Positions 8,809 to 18,114 of a stretch of 64,000 nucleotides of DNA are shown here, one piece after another. The stretch's first letter is position 1; every line of letters starts with the position of its first letter. The position numbers and the translations under genes are program-made. Source of the DNA: Woeseiaceae bacterium (GTDB lineage: Bacteria > Pseudomonadota > Gammaproteobacteria > Steroidobacterales > Woeseiaceae); the NCBI GenBank assembly GCA_024640365.1, contig JAHEFE010000005.1, forward strand, positions 1 to 64,000, in the 5' to 3' direction. Under the pieces are notes generated by a model, which ran no database searches, was not told the DNA's origin, and saw only the letters and a program-made list of their open reading frames with translations.

Positions 8809-10638
8809 TTGAAAAAAATCACACGAAGAGATTTTTTGAACGGCACTCAGGTCGCAATTGGAGCGTCTTTGTTTACGCCGTGGGTAGAAGCACTCGGTTC
8901 GATTCCGCCAGATTTTTCGTTGGCCAAGGATTATTACCCGCCGGCTCTAACTGGACTTCGTGGCAGCCACGACGGTTCTTGGGAGGTAATGCACTCTCTG
9001 GTCGCAGGAGCTCGTCCAAAGCCACCGAGATCAGAGGAAGAGTACGACCTGGTAGTCGTCGGTGGTGGCATAAGTGGTTTGTCGGCCGCTTATTTTTACC
9101 AGCAAAAAAAACCCGGTTCGCGGGTTTTGATCCTCGATAATCATGATGACTTTGGGGGTCACGCGAAGCGCAATGAGTTCAATATCAACGGCACGACGCG
9201 AATTGGCTATGGAGGCACGGAGTCAATCGATACGCCATCTGCGTACGGCAAGCCGGCGAAAGACCTGTTGCTGGAACTGGGTGTGAAACTCGAGAAGTTC
9301 TACGAGGCTTTCGATCAAAAACTGTATCCGTCGCTGGGATTGGGGAAAGGGATTCTTTTTGATGAAAAGAATTTTGGGGAGCGCAAGCTGGTAGTTGGCT
9401 ATGGCTCCGCTCCCTGGGACGAATTCGTTGCACAAACTCCATTGAATGAACAGGCGAAAAAAGACTTGTTGCGACTGCAGACCGGCGAAGAGGATTATCT
9501 TCCGGGTCTGAGCCTCGAGGAAAAAAAGAAGAAGCTGGAGCACACCAGTTACGAGAGTTTCTTGCGTGATATTGCGAATGTGGATCCGCAGTTGATCGAG
9601 ATGTATCGCAAGTGGGGCATCAGTTTTTGGTGCGTCGGCATTGATGAAATTCCGGCGATGAGTGTGCAGTCGTACGACGGCATGCCCGGGCTTGAGCATA
9701 CTTTGCCTCGCGAAGGATCGCGCGGCGATGAGCCTTATATTTTTCATTTTCCGGATGGCAACGCCTCAATTGCCCGTTTACTTGTCCGTGCACTGATCCC
9801 GGAAGCTGTGCCTGGCGCAAATCAGGAAGACCTGGTAACGGCGCGAGTGGATTACTCGTTGCTTGACCGTAGTGGTCAGAGAACGCGGATTCGCCTTAAT
9901 AGTACAGCCGTAAATGCTGTTCATACGGTCGATGGCAAGCATGTCGATGTGACCTATGTTAATCACGGCACAGCTCATACCGTCACTGCCAGAGATTGCA
10001 TAATGGCTTGCTACAACGGAGCTATCCCCTATCTTTGCCCCGAGTTATCACCACAACAAAAAGCAGGCTTGGCTTACGGAGTGAAAGTGCCGCTGACTTA
10101 CGTAAAAGTGCTGGTGCCGAATTGGCGCGCGTTTGCCGAGCTGGGTCTGGATTTCGTCTATTATACGAATGATTTCTATAAACAGGTTGAGCTTGATTAC
10201 CCGGTATCAATCGGTAAATATCAGCGGTCGCAGACGCCCGACGACCCGATGATATTGCATATGTGCTATGTGCATTACGCCCCGGATGTTAAAGGGCCAG
10301 AGCAGTGGCGAGAAGGTCGCCGGAAATTGCTGCAGACACCGTTTTCGGTTTTTGAGGGCCACGTACGGGATCAGCTGGATCAGGCGCTAGCTACGACAGG
10401 ATTTGATGCGGATCGTGATATCAACGGGATCACCGTAAATCGCTGGCCGCACGGTTACTCCTACGACCCACATTTGTTGTGGGAGCCACACAGAGCATCG
10501 GAGGCAGAGCAGCCGTGGGTTATCGGTCGCCAGCCTTTCGGACGAATCAAGATTGCTAATTCCGATGCGGCCGCGCAGGCGTATACGGATGCCGCGATTA
10601 TGCAGGCATGGCGAGCTGTGGGCGAGATTGAATCTTAG
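8809..10638 (+). CDS. Tat-exported NAD(P)/FAD-binding oxidoreductase
   Basis: Predicted periplasmic flavoprotein of 609 residues. It begins with TTG, supported by GGAGAGG about 6 bases upstream. TRRDFLNG at residues 5-12 followed by a hydrophobic stretch is a twin-arginine signal, so it would fold around FAD before export. The dinucleotide-binding Rossmann motif DLVVVGGGISGLSAAYF spans 80-96, and the following VLILDNHDDFGGHA is the usual acidic strand end and FAD contact. A C-terminal HGYSYDP and GRIKIANSDAAAQAYTDAAI close the FAD fold. The family is annotated only as NAD(P)-binding or amine-oxidase-like; no substrate can be assigned. It is followed by a bidirectional terminator. Confidence 0.87.
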   Translation: MKKITRRDFLNGTQVAIGASLFTPWVEALGSIPPDFSLAKDYYPPALTGLRGSHDGSWEVMHSLVAGARPKPPRSEEEYDLVVVGGGISGLSAAYFYQQKKPGSRVLILDNHDDFGGHAKRNEFNINGTTRIGYGGTESIDTPSAYGKPAKDLLLELGVKLEKFYEAFDQKLYPSLGLGKGILFDEKNFGERKLVVGYGSAPWDEFVAQTPLNEQAKKDLLRLQTGEEDYLPGLSLEEKKKKLEHTSYESFLRDIANVDPQLIEMYRKWGISFWCVGIDEIPAMSVQSYDGMPGLEHTLPREGSRGDEPYIFHFPDGNASIARLLVRALIPEAVPGANQEDLVTARVDYSLLDRSGQRTRIRLNSTAVNAVHTVDGKHVDVTYVNHGTAHTVTARDCIMACYNGAIPYLCPELSPQQKAGLAYGVKVPLTYVKVLVPNWRAFAELGLDFVYYTNDFYKQVELDYPVSIGKYQRSQTPDDPMILHMCYVHYAPDVKGPEQWREGRRKLLQTPFSVFEGHVRDQLDQALATTGFDADRDINGITVNRWPHGYSYDPHLLWEPHRASEAEQPWVIGRQPFGRIKIANSDAAAQAYTDAAIMQAWRAVGEIES

Positions 10639-10642
10639 GGAT

Positions 10643-10671
10643 ACAAAAAAAGGGGCCAAGGCCCCTTTTTA
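10643..10671. terminator. Bidirectional hairpin terminator
   Basis: AAGGGGCC and GGCCCCTT form the stem of a perfect inverted repeat with A-run and T-run flanks. It lies between the plus-strand FAD protein stop (10638) and the minus-strand methyltransferase stop (10708), so it can act in both directions. Confidence 0.88.
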
Positions 10672-10707
10672 ATATTACTCAATAAAGCAGCAATAACCGT
10701 ATCGAAC

Positions 10708-11607
10708 TCATTTCGGTTTGCGGAATTTCAAAGTCATGCGATTTGATTCGCCAATGGCTTCCAGTTGCGCCTTCAAAACCGGATCATCTTTGCTTGTAGC
10801 CAGTGTCGGCGGTAGCCGCCAGACGACATCTGTTATTGCGGGTTGGTCTTTGCTGTTTGCGTTGATGTCACTTGAACCAACGAGTTCGAAACCGGCGGTA
10901 TCCATAATTCCAATTACGAATGATTTTTTTAGATAGCCAGCCTGACCAGCGGCCCAATCATCTGGCATGTACTCGCGCGCCTGGTGTTGAACGACGCCAA
11001 CGATACCACCCGGTTTCAAAATGCGGAAAGCATCATTTGCGGCGGCCGTCAGGAATTGGCCGTCATCTTCAAATCGCGCCAGATTGTGCAAGGCGCGGAT
11101 AAAAAGAACAACGTCGGCTGTGCCTTCCATTTCGGCTGGCATATGACCGAACGTAAAGGCGCTGACAGATGCATCGTCATCGTCACGCCAGGTATTTGCT
11201 TCTGCCGTCCAGTCTGCAACCCAGGTCTTCTTGGCATCGAGTTGCTCCGCGCTGAAAAAGCCAAACTTGGGATACATTTCCAGTGCGTAGTCAGCACCAA
11301 TTAACTTGCCGTTCGGGCCGAGGTAGTCGATAAGAATTTTGCTGTACCAGCCGCTCCCCGGGAGTGCTTCCACCACGGTCTGACCCGGCTCGATACCGAA
11401 GAAATCCAGGGTTTGCTGAGGATGTCGGAATGAATAGCGTGCCTGCACATCTTCGGGCTGACTTTTAAGCACGATTTCAATACGGGTGGGCTCCTCAGTT
11501 GCTGGCTTGGCGACTTCTGGAATTGGCTTTGACTTTGACTCAGGGACAGGAGCCTGCTGACAGGCGACCAATGTTAATGCCAAAAATGGGAATATCAGTT
11601 TATTCAC
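10708..11607 (-). CDS. Lipoprotein with class I SAM-methyltransferase fold
   Basis: A 299-residue protein with a lipoprotein signal (residues 1-16, lipobox LVAC) and a Pro/Lys-rich linker, then a methyltransferase-like Rossmann fold. Motif I reads VVEALPGSGWYS (78-88), and GKLIGADYAL is the acidic strand 2 end. A later FRILKPGGIVGVVQHQA is the typical post-motif III. It belongs to the predicted methyltransferases seen as exported proteins in many Proteobacteria. An exported SAM enzyme is puzzling because SAM is cytosolic; the fold may bind another ligand. The GTG start has GAGGAGT about 7 bases upstream. Single gene between a terminator and a 174-base gap. Confidence 0.82.
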   Translation of the reverse strand: MNKLIFPFLALTLVACQQAPVPESKSKPIPEVAKPATEEPTRIEIVLKSQPEDVQARYSFRHPQQTLDFFGIEPGQTVVEALPGSGWYSKILIDYLGPNGKLIGADYALEMYPKFGFFSAEQLDAKKTWVADWTAEANTWRDDDDASVSAFTFGHMPAEMEGTADVVLFIRALHNLARFEDDGQFLTAAANDAFRILKPGGIVGVVQHQAREYMPDDWAAGQAGYLKKSFVIGIMDTAGFELVGSSDINANSKDQPAITDVVWRLPPTLATSKDDPVLKAQLEAIGESNRMTLKFRKPK

Positions 11608-11781
11608 TACAATTACTCCTCGTCAGAAAGGCGACGAACAAGTTACGTGTCACAGCGACCGGGCGGTCTTGAGATTGAGAAATTCTTTGCCGATATGTAG
11701 CTTAGCAAAAATTGACGGGCGCGGCGCCGCATTTGATTAGTCGCATTCCTGGATGGCAATGGGTCCAGGAGTAGAGAAATC

Positions 11782-12768
11782 CTATTTGACGCTTAAATAA
11801 CGCTCTCCGCGGTCCGGAAGCACGGTGACTATTGTGTGCCCTGGGCCCAGTTGTTTGGCAATCTGGGTAGCTGCCAGGATGTTTGCGCCTGACGATATTC
11901 CGACCAAAAGGCCTTCTTCTCGGCTCAGGCGTCGTGCAGCGTCGCGGGCGTCTTGCGTTTTTATGCGAACTACCTGGTCGATAGCGTCCATCCTAATTAG
12001 TGCTGGGATAAACCCATCCGCCAGTCCCTGAATGCCATGGCATCCTTTTGCGTCTCCCGACATCACTGCAGACTCATCAGGTTCAACGGCAACAATACGA
12101 ACCGCTAGTTTTGCATCGTGCATGGCCTCAGCAACCCCCATCAAGGTTCCTCCTGTGCCGACGCCAGATACGAAGGCGTCCAGCTTGCCAGTAATCTGGC
12201 GAAGAATCTCAGGACCAGTAGTCCGTCGGTGACATTCCATGTTGTCGATATTGGAGAACTGGCTAGGGAGAAAAACATCGTCTCTGTTGGCGGCGTATTC
12301 GATTGAATCCTGAACCGCCGATTGAATGTCGTTGATTTCGTTCAAGAGCTTTAACTCCGCGCCCATAGCTTCGATCATGTGGCGGCGTTCTTCACTCACG
12401 GTCCGTGGCATAACAATAATGACTTTGTAACCGCGGATAGCTCCTACCATCGCCAATGCAATACCGGTGTTACCTGAAGTAACTTCCATAATGGTGGACC
12501 CGGGCTTGAGATCACCACGACGTTCGGCCTCAAGAATAATGTGGCGGGCGATGCGGTCTTTGATACTGCCACCGGGATTCAGGTATTCGGCTTTAGCGTA
12601 AATTTCACAGCCGGTGGTGTCACTTGCCGCGCTTAAGCGCATAAGTGGCGTATTGCCAATGGAGTCAAGCACGCTCGATGAAACGAGGCAGGTTGGCAGT
12701 GCCCGCGGACAGTGTACCCATGTTTCTTTAGGTGTTGTTTTAGTGCTCAAGCCGGTTATCCCCGCCAA
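11782..12768 (-). CDS. Cysteine synthase / PLP-dependent beta-substituting enzyme (CysK/CysM family)
   Basis: PLP enzyme making cysteine from O-acetylserine and sulfide or thiosulfate. PLP Lys70 lies in GGSIKDR. The phosphate or substrate loop is TSGNTG (97-102). GVGTGGTLMG (near 198) is the PLP phosphate-binding loop. The C-terminal VGISSGANI is also typical. VLDSIGNTPLMRL is where most family members begin, at residue 33 here, so there is a 32-residue extension if the TTG at 12768 is used. A second TTG at 12750 and the GTG at residue 33 are possible starts. CysM is favoured over CysK by the length and the FLPSQFSN segment, but I cannot separate them firmly. Cystathionine beta-synthase-like use is also possible. 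Confidence 0.88.
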   Translation of the reverse strand: MAGITGLSTKTTPKETWVHCPRALPTCLVSSSVLDSIGNTPLMRLSAASDTTGCEIYAKAEYLNPGGSIKDRIARHIILEAERRGDLKPGSTIMEVTSGNTGIALAMVGAIRGYKVIIVMPRTVSEERRHMIEAMGAELKLLNEINDIQSAVQDSIEYAANRDDVFLPSQFSNIDNMECHRRTTGPEILRQITGKLDAFVSGVGTGGTLMGVAEAMHDAKLAVRIVAVEPDESAVMSGDAKGCHGIQGLADGFIPALIRMDAIDQVVRIKTQDARDAARRLSREEGLLVGISSGANILAATQIAKQLGPGHTIVTVLPDRGERYLSVK

Positions 12769-13027
12769 TGTTGTGCGTGCTATTAATTACAGAGTTGCGG
12801 CGCTCTCGCCATACGTAATATCCGCCGCTTAAATACCGGATGAAGGGCTTTGTGGGGGTCGATCGGTTTCCCCGGAAAGTCAGTGAGGGTGCCAGAATCT
12901 GTCGTGGGGCATGGATATGGCTGATTTTAGTGGTAGGCTCAGTGTCGATTTGCTGCCGCTGATTCAGGTCGGGCTATGGCGCTGATTTGCGCGAACCGAT
13001 CTGTTTATTAATTCATGGGGAGAACCA

Positions 13028-14014
13028 ATGTCTCAAAGTCGTACTCTGGTATATGTCCTGGTGGCAACGAGTTTGTTATTTGCAGCCTGCAATAGCACTA
13101 CAGACGATAGTACCCTGGACGCCTCTGCGGGCGTGGGCGTACAAAACAGGGGCGGTGACAGCAGCGAATGGTGGCTTGACCTGCCGCGTCCGGAATGGGC
13201 TAGCTACGAGCGGGTAGCGACGAGCCAGAACTGGTTTGAAGTTTACAAGATTGCCGATGGCATTTTCGCCATCTACGAGCCGGGTCAGTACGAGGAGGTT
13301 ATATCGTTCTTGTTACAGGGAACTGACAGGGCGTTGTTGTTTGATACGGGCTTAGGTATTGGCAACATACGAGCGGTCGTTGATGAGCTAACAAATTCGG
13401 ACGTAGTCGTCGTTAACTCGCATACCCACTATGATCATATCGGCGGCGACTATCAGTTCAACCGGATTTTCGCTCGAGACCTGGATTACTCGAAACGCAA
13501 TGCGGCAGGCATAGGCCATGAAGATATGGCCGAATGGGTCAGTGATGGCTGGACCTGGAAACCGTTACCTGAGGGGTTCGCGCGCGAGGCTTACGTTAGC
13601 CATCCGTTCAATATCACCGATGTCATAAGCGAGGGCGACAAAATTGACATAGGGGGACGGACGCTTGAGGTGTTGTTAACGCCTGGACATGCACCTGACT
13701 CTATATGTCTTATCGATCGACAAAACCGTTTGCTATTGACTGGTGATACGTTCTACCTGGCACCGCTTTATACGCATATCGAAGGATCCAGTTTTTCTGA
13801 TTACGCGAAAAGCGCCTCGCGGCTGGCAGCATTAAGCGGCGAGGTTGATACAGTGCTGACCTCACACAATGTTCCTGTCGTATCTTCCATGTATCTGGAC
13901 CGGCTGGGAGCGGCTTTCACAGCGATCGCAAACAATACAGTGTCGTTCGAGATTACGGATGGCAACAGGGAGTATTTTTTCGACGGGTTTTCGATCATTA
14001 CCAAGAACGAGTAG
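13028..14014 (+). CDS. Metallo-beta-lactamase-fold hydrolase, lipoprotein
   Basis: Exported, lipid-anchored MBL-fold hydrolase of 328 residues. The signal ends in the lipobox LFAAC with Cys21. The metal motif is SHTHYDH (H132, H134, D136, H137), with the third-ligand histidine H221 in TPGHAPDS and the bridging Asp240 in LLTGDTFY. The C-terminal histidine is in LTSHNVPV. It starts a co-directional series with two MFS transporters and a HAD phosphatase, although the 227-base gap to the first transporter leaves room for a separate promoter. Lactonase, phosphodiesterase and arylsulfatase relatives share these motifs, so the substrate is open. Confidence 0.88.
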   Translation: MSQSRTLVYVLVATSLLFAACNSTTDDSTLDASAGVGVQNRGGDSSEWWLDLPRPEWASYERVATSQNWFEVYKIADGIFAIYEPGQYEEVISFLLQGTDRALLFDTGLGIGNIRAVVDELTNSDVVVVNSHTHYDHIGGDYQFNRIFARDLDYSKRNAAGIGHEDMAEWVSDGWTWKPLPEGFAREAYVSHPFNITDVISEGDKIDIGGRTLEVLLTPGHAPDSICLIDRQNRLLLTGDTFYLAPLYTHIEGSSFSDYAKSASRLAALSGEVDTVLTSHNVPVVSSMYLDRLGAAFTAIANNTVSFEITDGNREYFFDGFSIITKNE

Positions 14015-14241
14015 CGGGGGGATCAGACAAACTGCGAGATGATATTCCGTGGTACTTTCCAAATGCTCACGTGTATTTTTCTGCAGGGCGGTAAGTGATA
14101 TCAAAATCGCGCGACTTCGTGTTCGATAGGCGACCATTTGTCGAGTGCGTACGGTGATGTTTTCCGGTAAGGTTTTCGCTGCTCAAAATCATTGTGAATA
14201 TGCGGGCTGGCCATTGGCACATCCAGAAAAGGGGGTAAGCG

Positions 14242-15549
14242 ATGATCATCACTCATGAGGTGAGTAGGACTAGTTTCGTCAGGTGGAAAGTTCTCTCGCT
14301 GATGATTTTCGCGGGCGGTCTTGCTTATATTCTGCGCCAAAGTAACAGTATTTTGGCGCCGTATATTACCGAGGATCTCGGCATTTCACTGGTCGAATTT
14401 AGCGCGATTTTTTCGGCTTTCGGTTGGGGGTATGCAATTTGTCAGTTTCCAGGTGGGGTCTTTGGCGATCGCATCGGGGCGAGACGGGCAATGGCTCTAA
14501 TCGCGCTGAGCTCGGGCGTTCTGGCGGTGCTTATGTCGCTGGCACCGGGCTCGGAGCTTTTATCAGCGGGGACTATCGTTGCATACCTTGCGGTGATCTG
14601 GTTTCTCATTGGGGCAACGCAAGCACCGCTGTTTCCCGTTCTTAATGCCGGTGCGCTCTCAAACTGGTTTCCAATAGGCGGTTGGGGCGTCCCAAACGGT
14701 CTGTGCAGCGTTGGCATAGGGCTTGGCGGTGCGGCGACACCGCTGCTGTTCTTGTGGCTCATCCAAAATTTTGGCTGGCGACAAGCCTGCCTAGGAACAG
14801 CGCCTTTGTTTTTCATCTTTGCGGCAATTTGGTGGTGGTACGTTCGCGATTATCCCAGCCAGCATAACGCGGTGTCGCAAGTAGAGTTGGATCTTATTAA
14901 TAAAGGCCGGATTCCTGAGGACGACAAGGTTCACAAAGGAATCTGGAAGCTCGTATTGAAAGATCGCAATACATTGCTGATTACGATTTCCTATTTCTTC
15001 TCAAACTGTGTTTTTTATATGTACGCGACCTGGTTTTTCAGCTACCTCCTTTTGGGGAAAGAGCTGGACGAAGCTCAGGCCGGCATATTCACATCGAGCC
15101 AATGGATTGCTGGGGCGGTGGGTGCGCTGGCTGGAGGATATGCGTTTGACTGGGGAATCAGGCAGTGGGGATTGAGATGGGGCGGGCGACTTGTGCCGAT
15201 CGCCGCTCTTGCAATGTGTACCGTATGCATGTTGCTCAGCCAGTTTATGTCGCAACCTCTGCTTATTGTGTCGCTCTTGTGTGTTGGATATGGACTGCAG
15301 CAGGCAACTGAAGCGCCATTCTGGGCCGCGATAATCGCGGTATCGGGCAGGCACGCATCTGCAGCCGCTGGCGTTATGAATACGGGAGGCACGTTGCCTG
15401 CGGCCATAATGCCTCCCGTATTTGCACTGATACAGCAGCAATTCGGTTGGAGCGCAGCGATTATTTGTACCGCAATCTTGGCTTTGGCGGCAGCGTTGAT
15501 GTGGCTGTTTATTCGTACTGACGAGCCCATGGCAGATGCAGGTTTTTGA
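14242..15549 (+). CDS. MFS transporter (anion:cation symporter-like)
   Basis: Inner-membrane transporter of 435 residues with 12 predicted helices. The N-terminus KVLSLMIFAGGLAYILRQSNSILAPYITEDLGIS is followed by helix 2 and the MFS signature loop GDRIGARRAMAL (2-3 loop). QFPGGVFGDRIG and the second-half GGYAFDWGIRQWG match the organic-anion-type MFS group. A long charged central loop, PSQHNAVSQVELD through DDKVHKG, lies near residue 210. The ATG at 14242 has GGGGG about 6 bases upstream. The next gene, 79 bases away, is a second MFS protein of a different subfamily, so the two may handle related compounds. Substrate not assignable. Confidence 0.85.
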   Translation: MIITHEVSRTSFVRWKVLSLMIFAGGLAYILRQSNSILAPYITEDLGISLVEFSAIFSAFGWGYAICQFPGGVFGDRIGARRAMALIALSSGVLAVLMSLAPGSELLSAGTIVAYLAVIWFLIGATQAPLFPVLNAGALSNWFPIGGWGVPNGLCSVGIGLGGAATPLLFLWLIQNFGWRQACLGTAPLFFIFAAIWWWYVRDYPSQHNAVSQVELDLINKGRIPEDDKVHKGIWKLVLKDRNTLLITISYFFSNCVFYMYATWFFSYLLLGKELDEAQAGIFTSSQWIAGAVGALAGGYAFDWGIRQWGLRWGGRLVPIAALAMCTVCMLLSQFMSQPLLIVSLLCVGYGLQQATEAPFWAAIIAVSGRHASAAAGVMNTGGTLPAAIMPPVFALIQQQFGWSAAIICTAILALAAALMWLFIRTDEPMADAGF

Positions 15550-15628
15550 CGGGTAGTGTGGTTGCTCCTGAAGAAATCGATTCGCGAGCACTTTTCAAAG
15601 CCGACAAACGCAAGGTGACAATAAGATT

Positions 15629-16921
15629 GTGAATGAATCTGTCGACACCAGATATCGAAGTTATCGCTTGAGAGTCATGCTTGCGATCACGTTAGGTTAT
15701 GGCTTCCTCTACACCTGTCGTCTTGCACTTTCCGTGGTCAAGAAGCCGCTCATCGACAACGGTATTTTTACGGTCGAAGAGCTGGGCATGATCGGTGCAG
15801 CTATGCTCTACGGATACGCATTCGGCAAGCTCATCAACGGCGTGCTGGCGGATCATGTGAGCCCGCGACTCTTCTTTGCCATTGGCATATTGATGTCAGC
15901 GCTCGTGAATATCTCGATGAGCTTTTCCACTGTAGTCTGGATTTCAATCGGCTTATGGGGATTGAATGGCTGGTTTCAGTCCTTTGGTGCTCCGGCGAGC
16001 GTCATTAGCCTCACTAACTGGTTTGGTCCGCATGAACGGGGCCGCTATTACGGTATCTGGAGTGCATCGCATGCGGTTGGCGAGGGCCTTACGTTCTACG
16101 TGACCGCGGCTATCGTTGCAGCATGGGGTTGGCGGGCCGGGTTTATCGCACCCGGTATTTTTTGTATTGCAGTGGCCGCTGCCGTGTATGCATCGATGCG
16201 TAATTCGCCAACGTCCCTTGGGTTACCCCGTATTCAGGAGTGGCTGGATGACTCCTGGGAGGATGACGGCATCTCCCAGTCGAGTGCATCGACCTGGAAA
16301 GTGCAAAAAACGGTTTTCCTGATTCCCGCAATGTGGATAGTCGCTGTATCCAGCGCGCTGATGTACGTTACCCGCTATGGCATTAATAGTTGGGGTGTGC
16401 TTTATCTGCAGGAAATACGTGGCTACACGTTGCTAGAGGCAGGCTTGTTTTTAAGCATCAATACGATTGCCGGTATAGCGGGATCCGTCGCTTTTGGTTT
16501 TATTTCGGACAAGTTCTTTGACGCGCGGCGCCCCCCTGCCAACTTCTTGTTTGCGCTGGTCGAAGTGATTGCATTGCTGCTTATCTTCTTTGGCCCGAAA
16601 AGCGTACCGCTGCTGGCTTTCGCCTTTGCCTTGTACGGTGCCGGCTTGAGCGGCCTTATCGCGTCGGTTGGTGGCTTGTTTGCAGTGGACATATCGCCTG
16701 GGAGGGCAGCTGGCGCGGCACTGGGCTTTGTCGGTATTTTCAGTTACGTCGGAGCCGCCATGCAGGAAAATGCCAGCGCTTATCTTATTGGTAGCGCCGT
16801 TACGGTAGTTGACGGCGTGAAAGTGTATGACTTTGATAACGCCATCTTGTTCTGGATTGGCTCTTCAGTGCTCTCGATGCTCTTGGCTGCAACGCTATGG
16901 AATACGAAGGTGCGAGATTGA
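15629..16921 (+). CDS. MFS transporter of the organophosphate:phosphate antiporter type (GlpT/UhpT/UhpC-like)
   Basis: 430-residue membrane protein starting at GTG with AAGGTG upstream. The N-terminal segment GYGFLYTCRLALSVVKKPL, then AAMLYGYAFGKLINGVLADHV, matches the helix 1-2 region of GlpT/UhpT/UhpC proteins, including the conserved Arg in helix 1 (CRLALS). The second half has MYVTRYGINSWGVLYLQE, again the conserved Arg-containing helix of this family, so both family arginines appear present. Such carriers exchange sugar phosphates or glycerol phosphate for phosphate. It is followed after 10 bases by a HAD phosphatase, which fits phosphorylated-substrate use, but this is inference from context. 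Confidence 0.83.
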   Translation: MNESVDTRYRSYRLRVMLAITLGYGFLYTCRLALSVVKKPLIDNGIFTVEELGMIGAAMLYGYAFGKLINGVLADHVSPRLFFAIGILMSALVNISMSFSTVVWISIGLWGLNGWFQSFGAPASVISLTNWFGPHERGRYYGIWSASHAVGEGLTFYVTAAIVAAWGWRAGFIAPGIFCIAVAAAVYASMRNSPTSLGLPRIQEWLDDSWEDDGISQSSASTWKVQKTVFLIPAMWIVAVSSALMYVTRYGINSWGVLYLQEIRGYTLLEAGLFLSINTIAGIAGSVAFGFISDKFFDARRPPANFLFALVEVIALLLIFFGPKSVPLLAFAFALYGAGLSGLIASVGGLFAVDISPGRAAGAALGFVGIFSYVGAAMQENASAYLIGSAVTVVDGVKVYDFDNAILFWIGSSVLSMLLAATLWNTKVRD

Positions 16922-16931
16922 GGATACGACG

Positions 16932-17543
16932 TTGAAGGCTCTTGATAGGGACATTAAGGTTGTACTGTTCGATCTTGGTGGTGTGCTTTTAAAATTACGT
17001 GACCCGCGGCTCACGTTCGGTCTCAATGCTGACGATGCTGATTTTCACTCCCGCTGGATTGCGTCTCCAACGGTGCGTGAGTATGAGCGTGGAGAGTCGT
17101 CGGCAGAAGACTTTGGCGCTCGAATGGCGGTCGAATTGGGATTGCCGATTGATGGGGATGAGTTTCTGCGGCGCTTTGATGCCTGGATCGACGGACTCTT
17201 TCCCGGTGCTAGCGAATTAATCGATCGAATACCAAAGCAATACGAACGGGCGGTGCTATCTAATATTAATGAGTTGCATTGGCAATACGTTGCAAAGGAT
17301 GCTGCGTTCATTGAACGAATTGATCATTTCTTTTTGTCATACAAGTTGGGAATGACTAAGCCGGATGCTGAAATATTCAAGCACGTAAGTACAGCGCTTC
17401 AATGCGAGCCGGGACAAATTTTATTTATCGATGATAATCCGGTAAATGTCAGTGCCGGTATCGCGGCCGGTCTGCATGCGGTAATGGCAAAAGGATTGCA
17501 GCAAGTCGAAATGGCATTGCTTGCTGCCGCAGTGTTGCGCTAA
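16932..17543 (+). CDS. HAD-superfamily hydrolase (YihX-like phosphatase)
   Basis: Cytosolic phosphatase of the haloacid dehalogenase superfamily, 203 residues. I place the start at the TTG at 16932, with GAGG 8 bases upstream, because the protein then begins just before VVLFDLGGVLL; the frame open further upstream lies inside the transporter gene. Nucleophile Asp14 lies in FDLGG. The second acid of the usual DxD is Gly, as is common in the YihX/IA group. Motif II is VLSNINELH, motif III Lys in GMTKPDAEIF, and motif IV LFIDDNPVNV. Alpha-helical cap between about 20 and 85. Tight spacing to the preceding organophosphate-type transporter suggests co-transcription. Confidence 0.86.
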   Translation: MKALDRDIKVVLFDLGGVLLKLRDPRLTFGLNADDADFHSRWIASPTVREYERGESSAEDFGARMAVELGLPIDGDEFLRRFDAWIDGLFPGASELIDRIPKQYERAVLSNINELHWQYVAKDAAFIERIDHFFLSYKLGMTKPDAEIFKHVSTALQCEPGQILFIDDNPVNVSAGIAAGLHAVMAKGLQQVEMALLAAAVLR

Positions 17544-17564
17544 AGGGCGTTTCGACCGACTGGT

Positions 17565-17996
17565 CTAGAAATCGTCGGGTTCTACCGATTCCATTTGCTC
17601 TAGCAAGTTAATCGCCACACCGACAAAATCGGTATCGGTGATGATGCCTACAAGCTTACCTTTACTGAGTACGGGCAGGCAGCCGATGCGGTGTTTTTCC
17701 AGGAACATGGCGGCGCGCCGCAGGCTGGCATTTTTGTCTACTGTTGCTACGTCACTAATCATGACATCTTTAATAGGGATGTCCCTGGCATGCAGACGGC
17801 TATTCGGATCACGCAAGAAGGAGTCAGTTGCTGCCAATACATTTGTCAGTGATACCACCCCGATCAATCTGTCGCCGTCCACGACCGGCAAGTGATGAAT
17901 TCGATTATCGTGCATAAGGATACGAGCGTCGTCGAGAGACTGATCCCCGGTAACAGTGATTAGGTCAGTGGTCATTATGGCGCTAATAGAGAACAT
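17565..17996 (-). CDS. Tandem CBS-domain protein
   Basis: Cytosolic protein of 143 residues made of two CBS motifs and little else. CBS1 starts at MTTDLITV and contains ILMHDNRIHHLPVVD and LIGVVSLTNVL. CBS2 starts near VMISDVATV and contains FLEKHRIGCLPVL and LVGIITDTDFV. CBS pairs bind adenosine nucleotides or similar ligands and act as regulatory modules. The ATG at 17996 has GGAAAA upstream; an in-frame TTG lies 4 codons before. Upstream lies the heme A synthase gene, 118 bases away on the same strand. Nothing in the sequence shows its target. Convergent with the HAD gene, with only 21 bases between stops. Confidence 0.85.
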   Translation of the reverse strand: MFSISAIMTTDLITVTGDQSLDDARILMHDNRIHHLPVVDGDRLIGVVSLTNVLAATDSFLRDPNSRLHARDIPIKDVMISDVATVDKNASLRRAAMFLEKHRIGCLPVLSKGKLVGIITDTDFVGVAINLLEQMESVEPDDF

Positions 17997-18114
17997 CGTT
18001 TTTTCCAAATTAATTTAAGGTTCCCGATTAGTCTATCGTTACCAGACCCTTTGACCATTGCGAAAAACACCTATGGAGCTTGCGTCCCTGTTCGTTTCAG
18101 AAAATGCTTATAAA

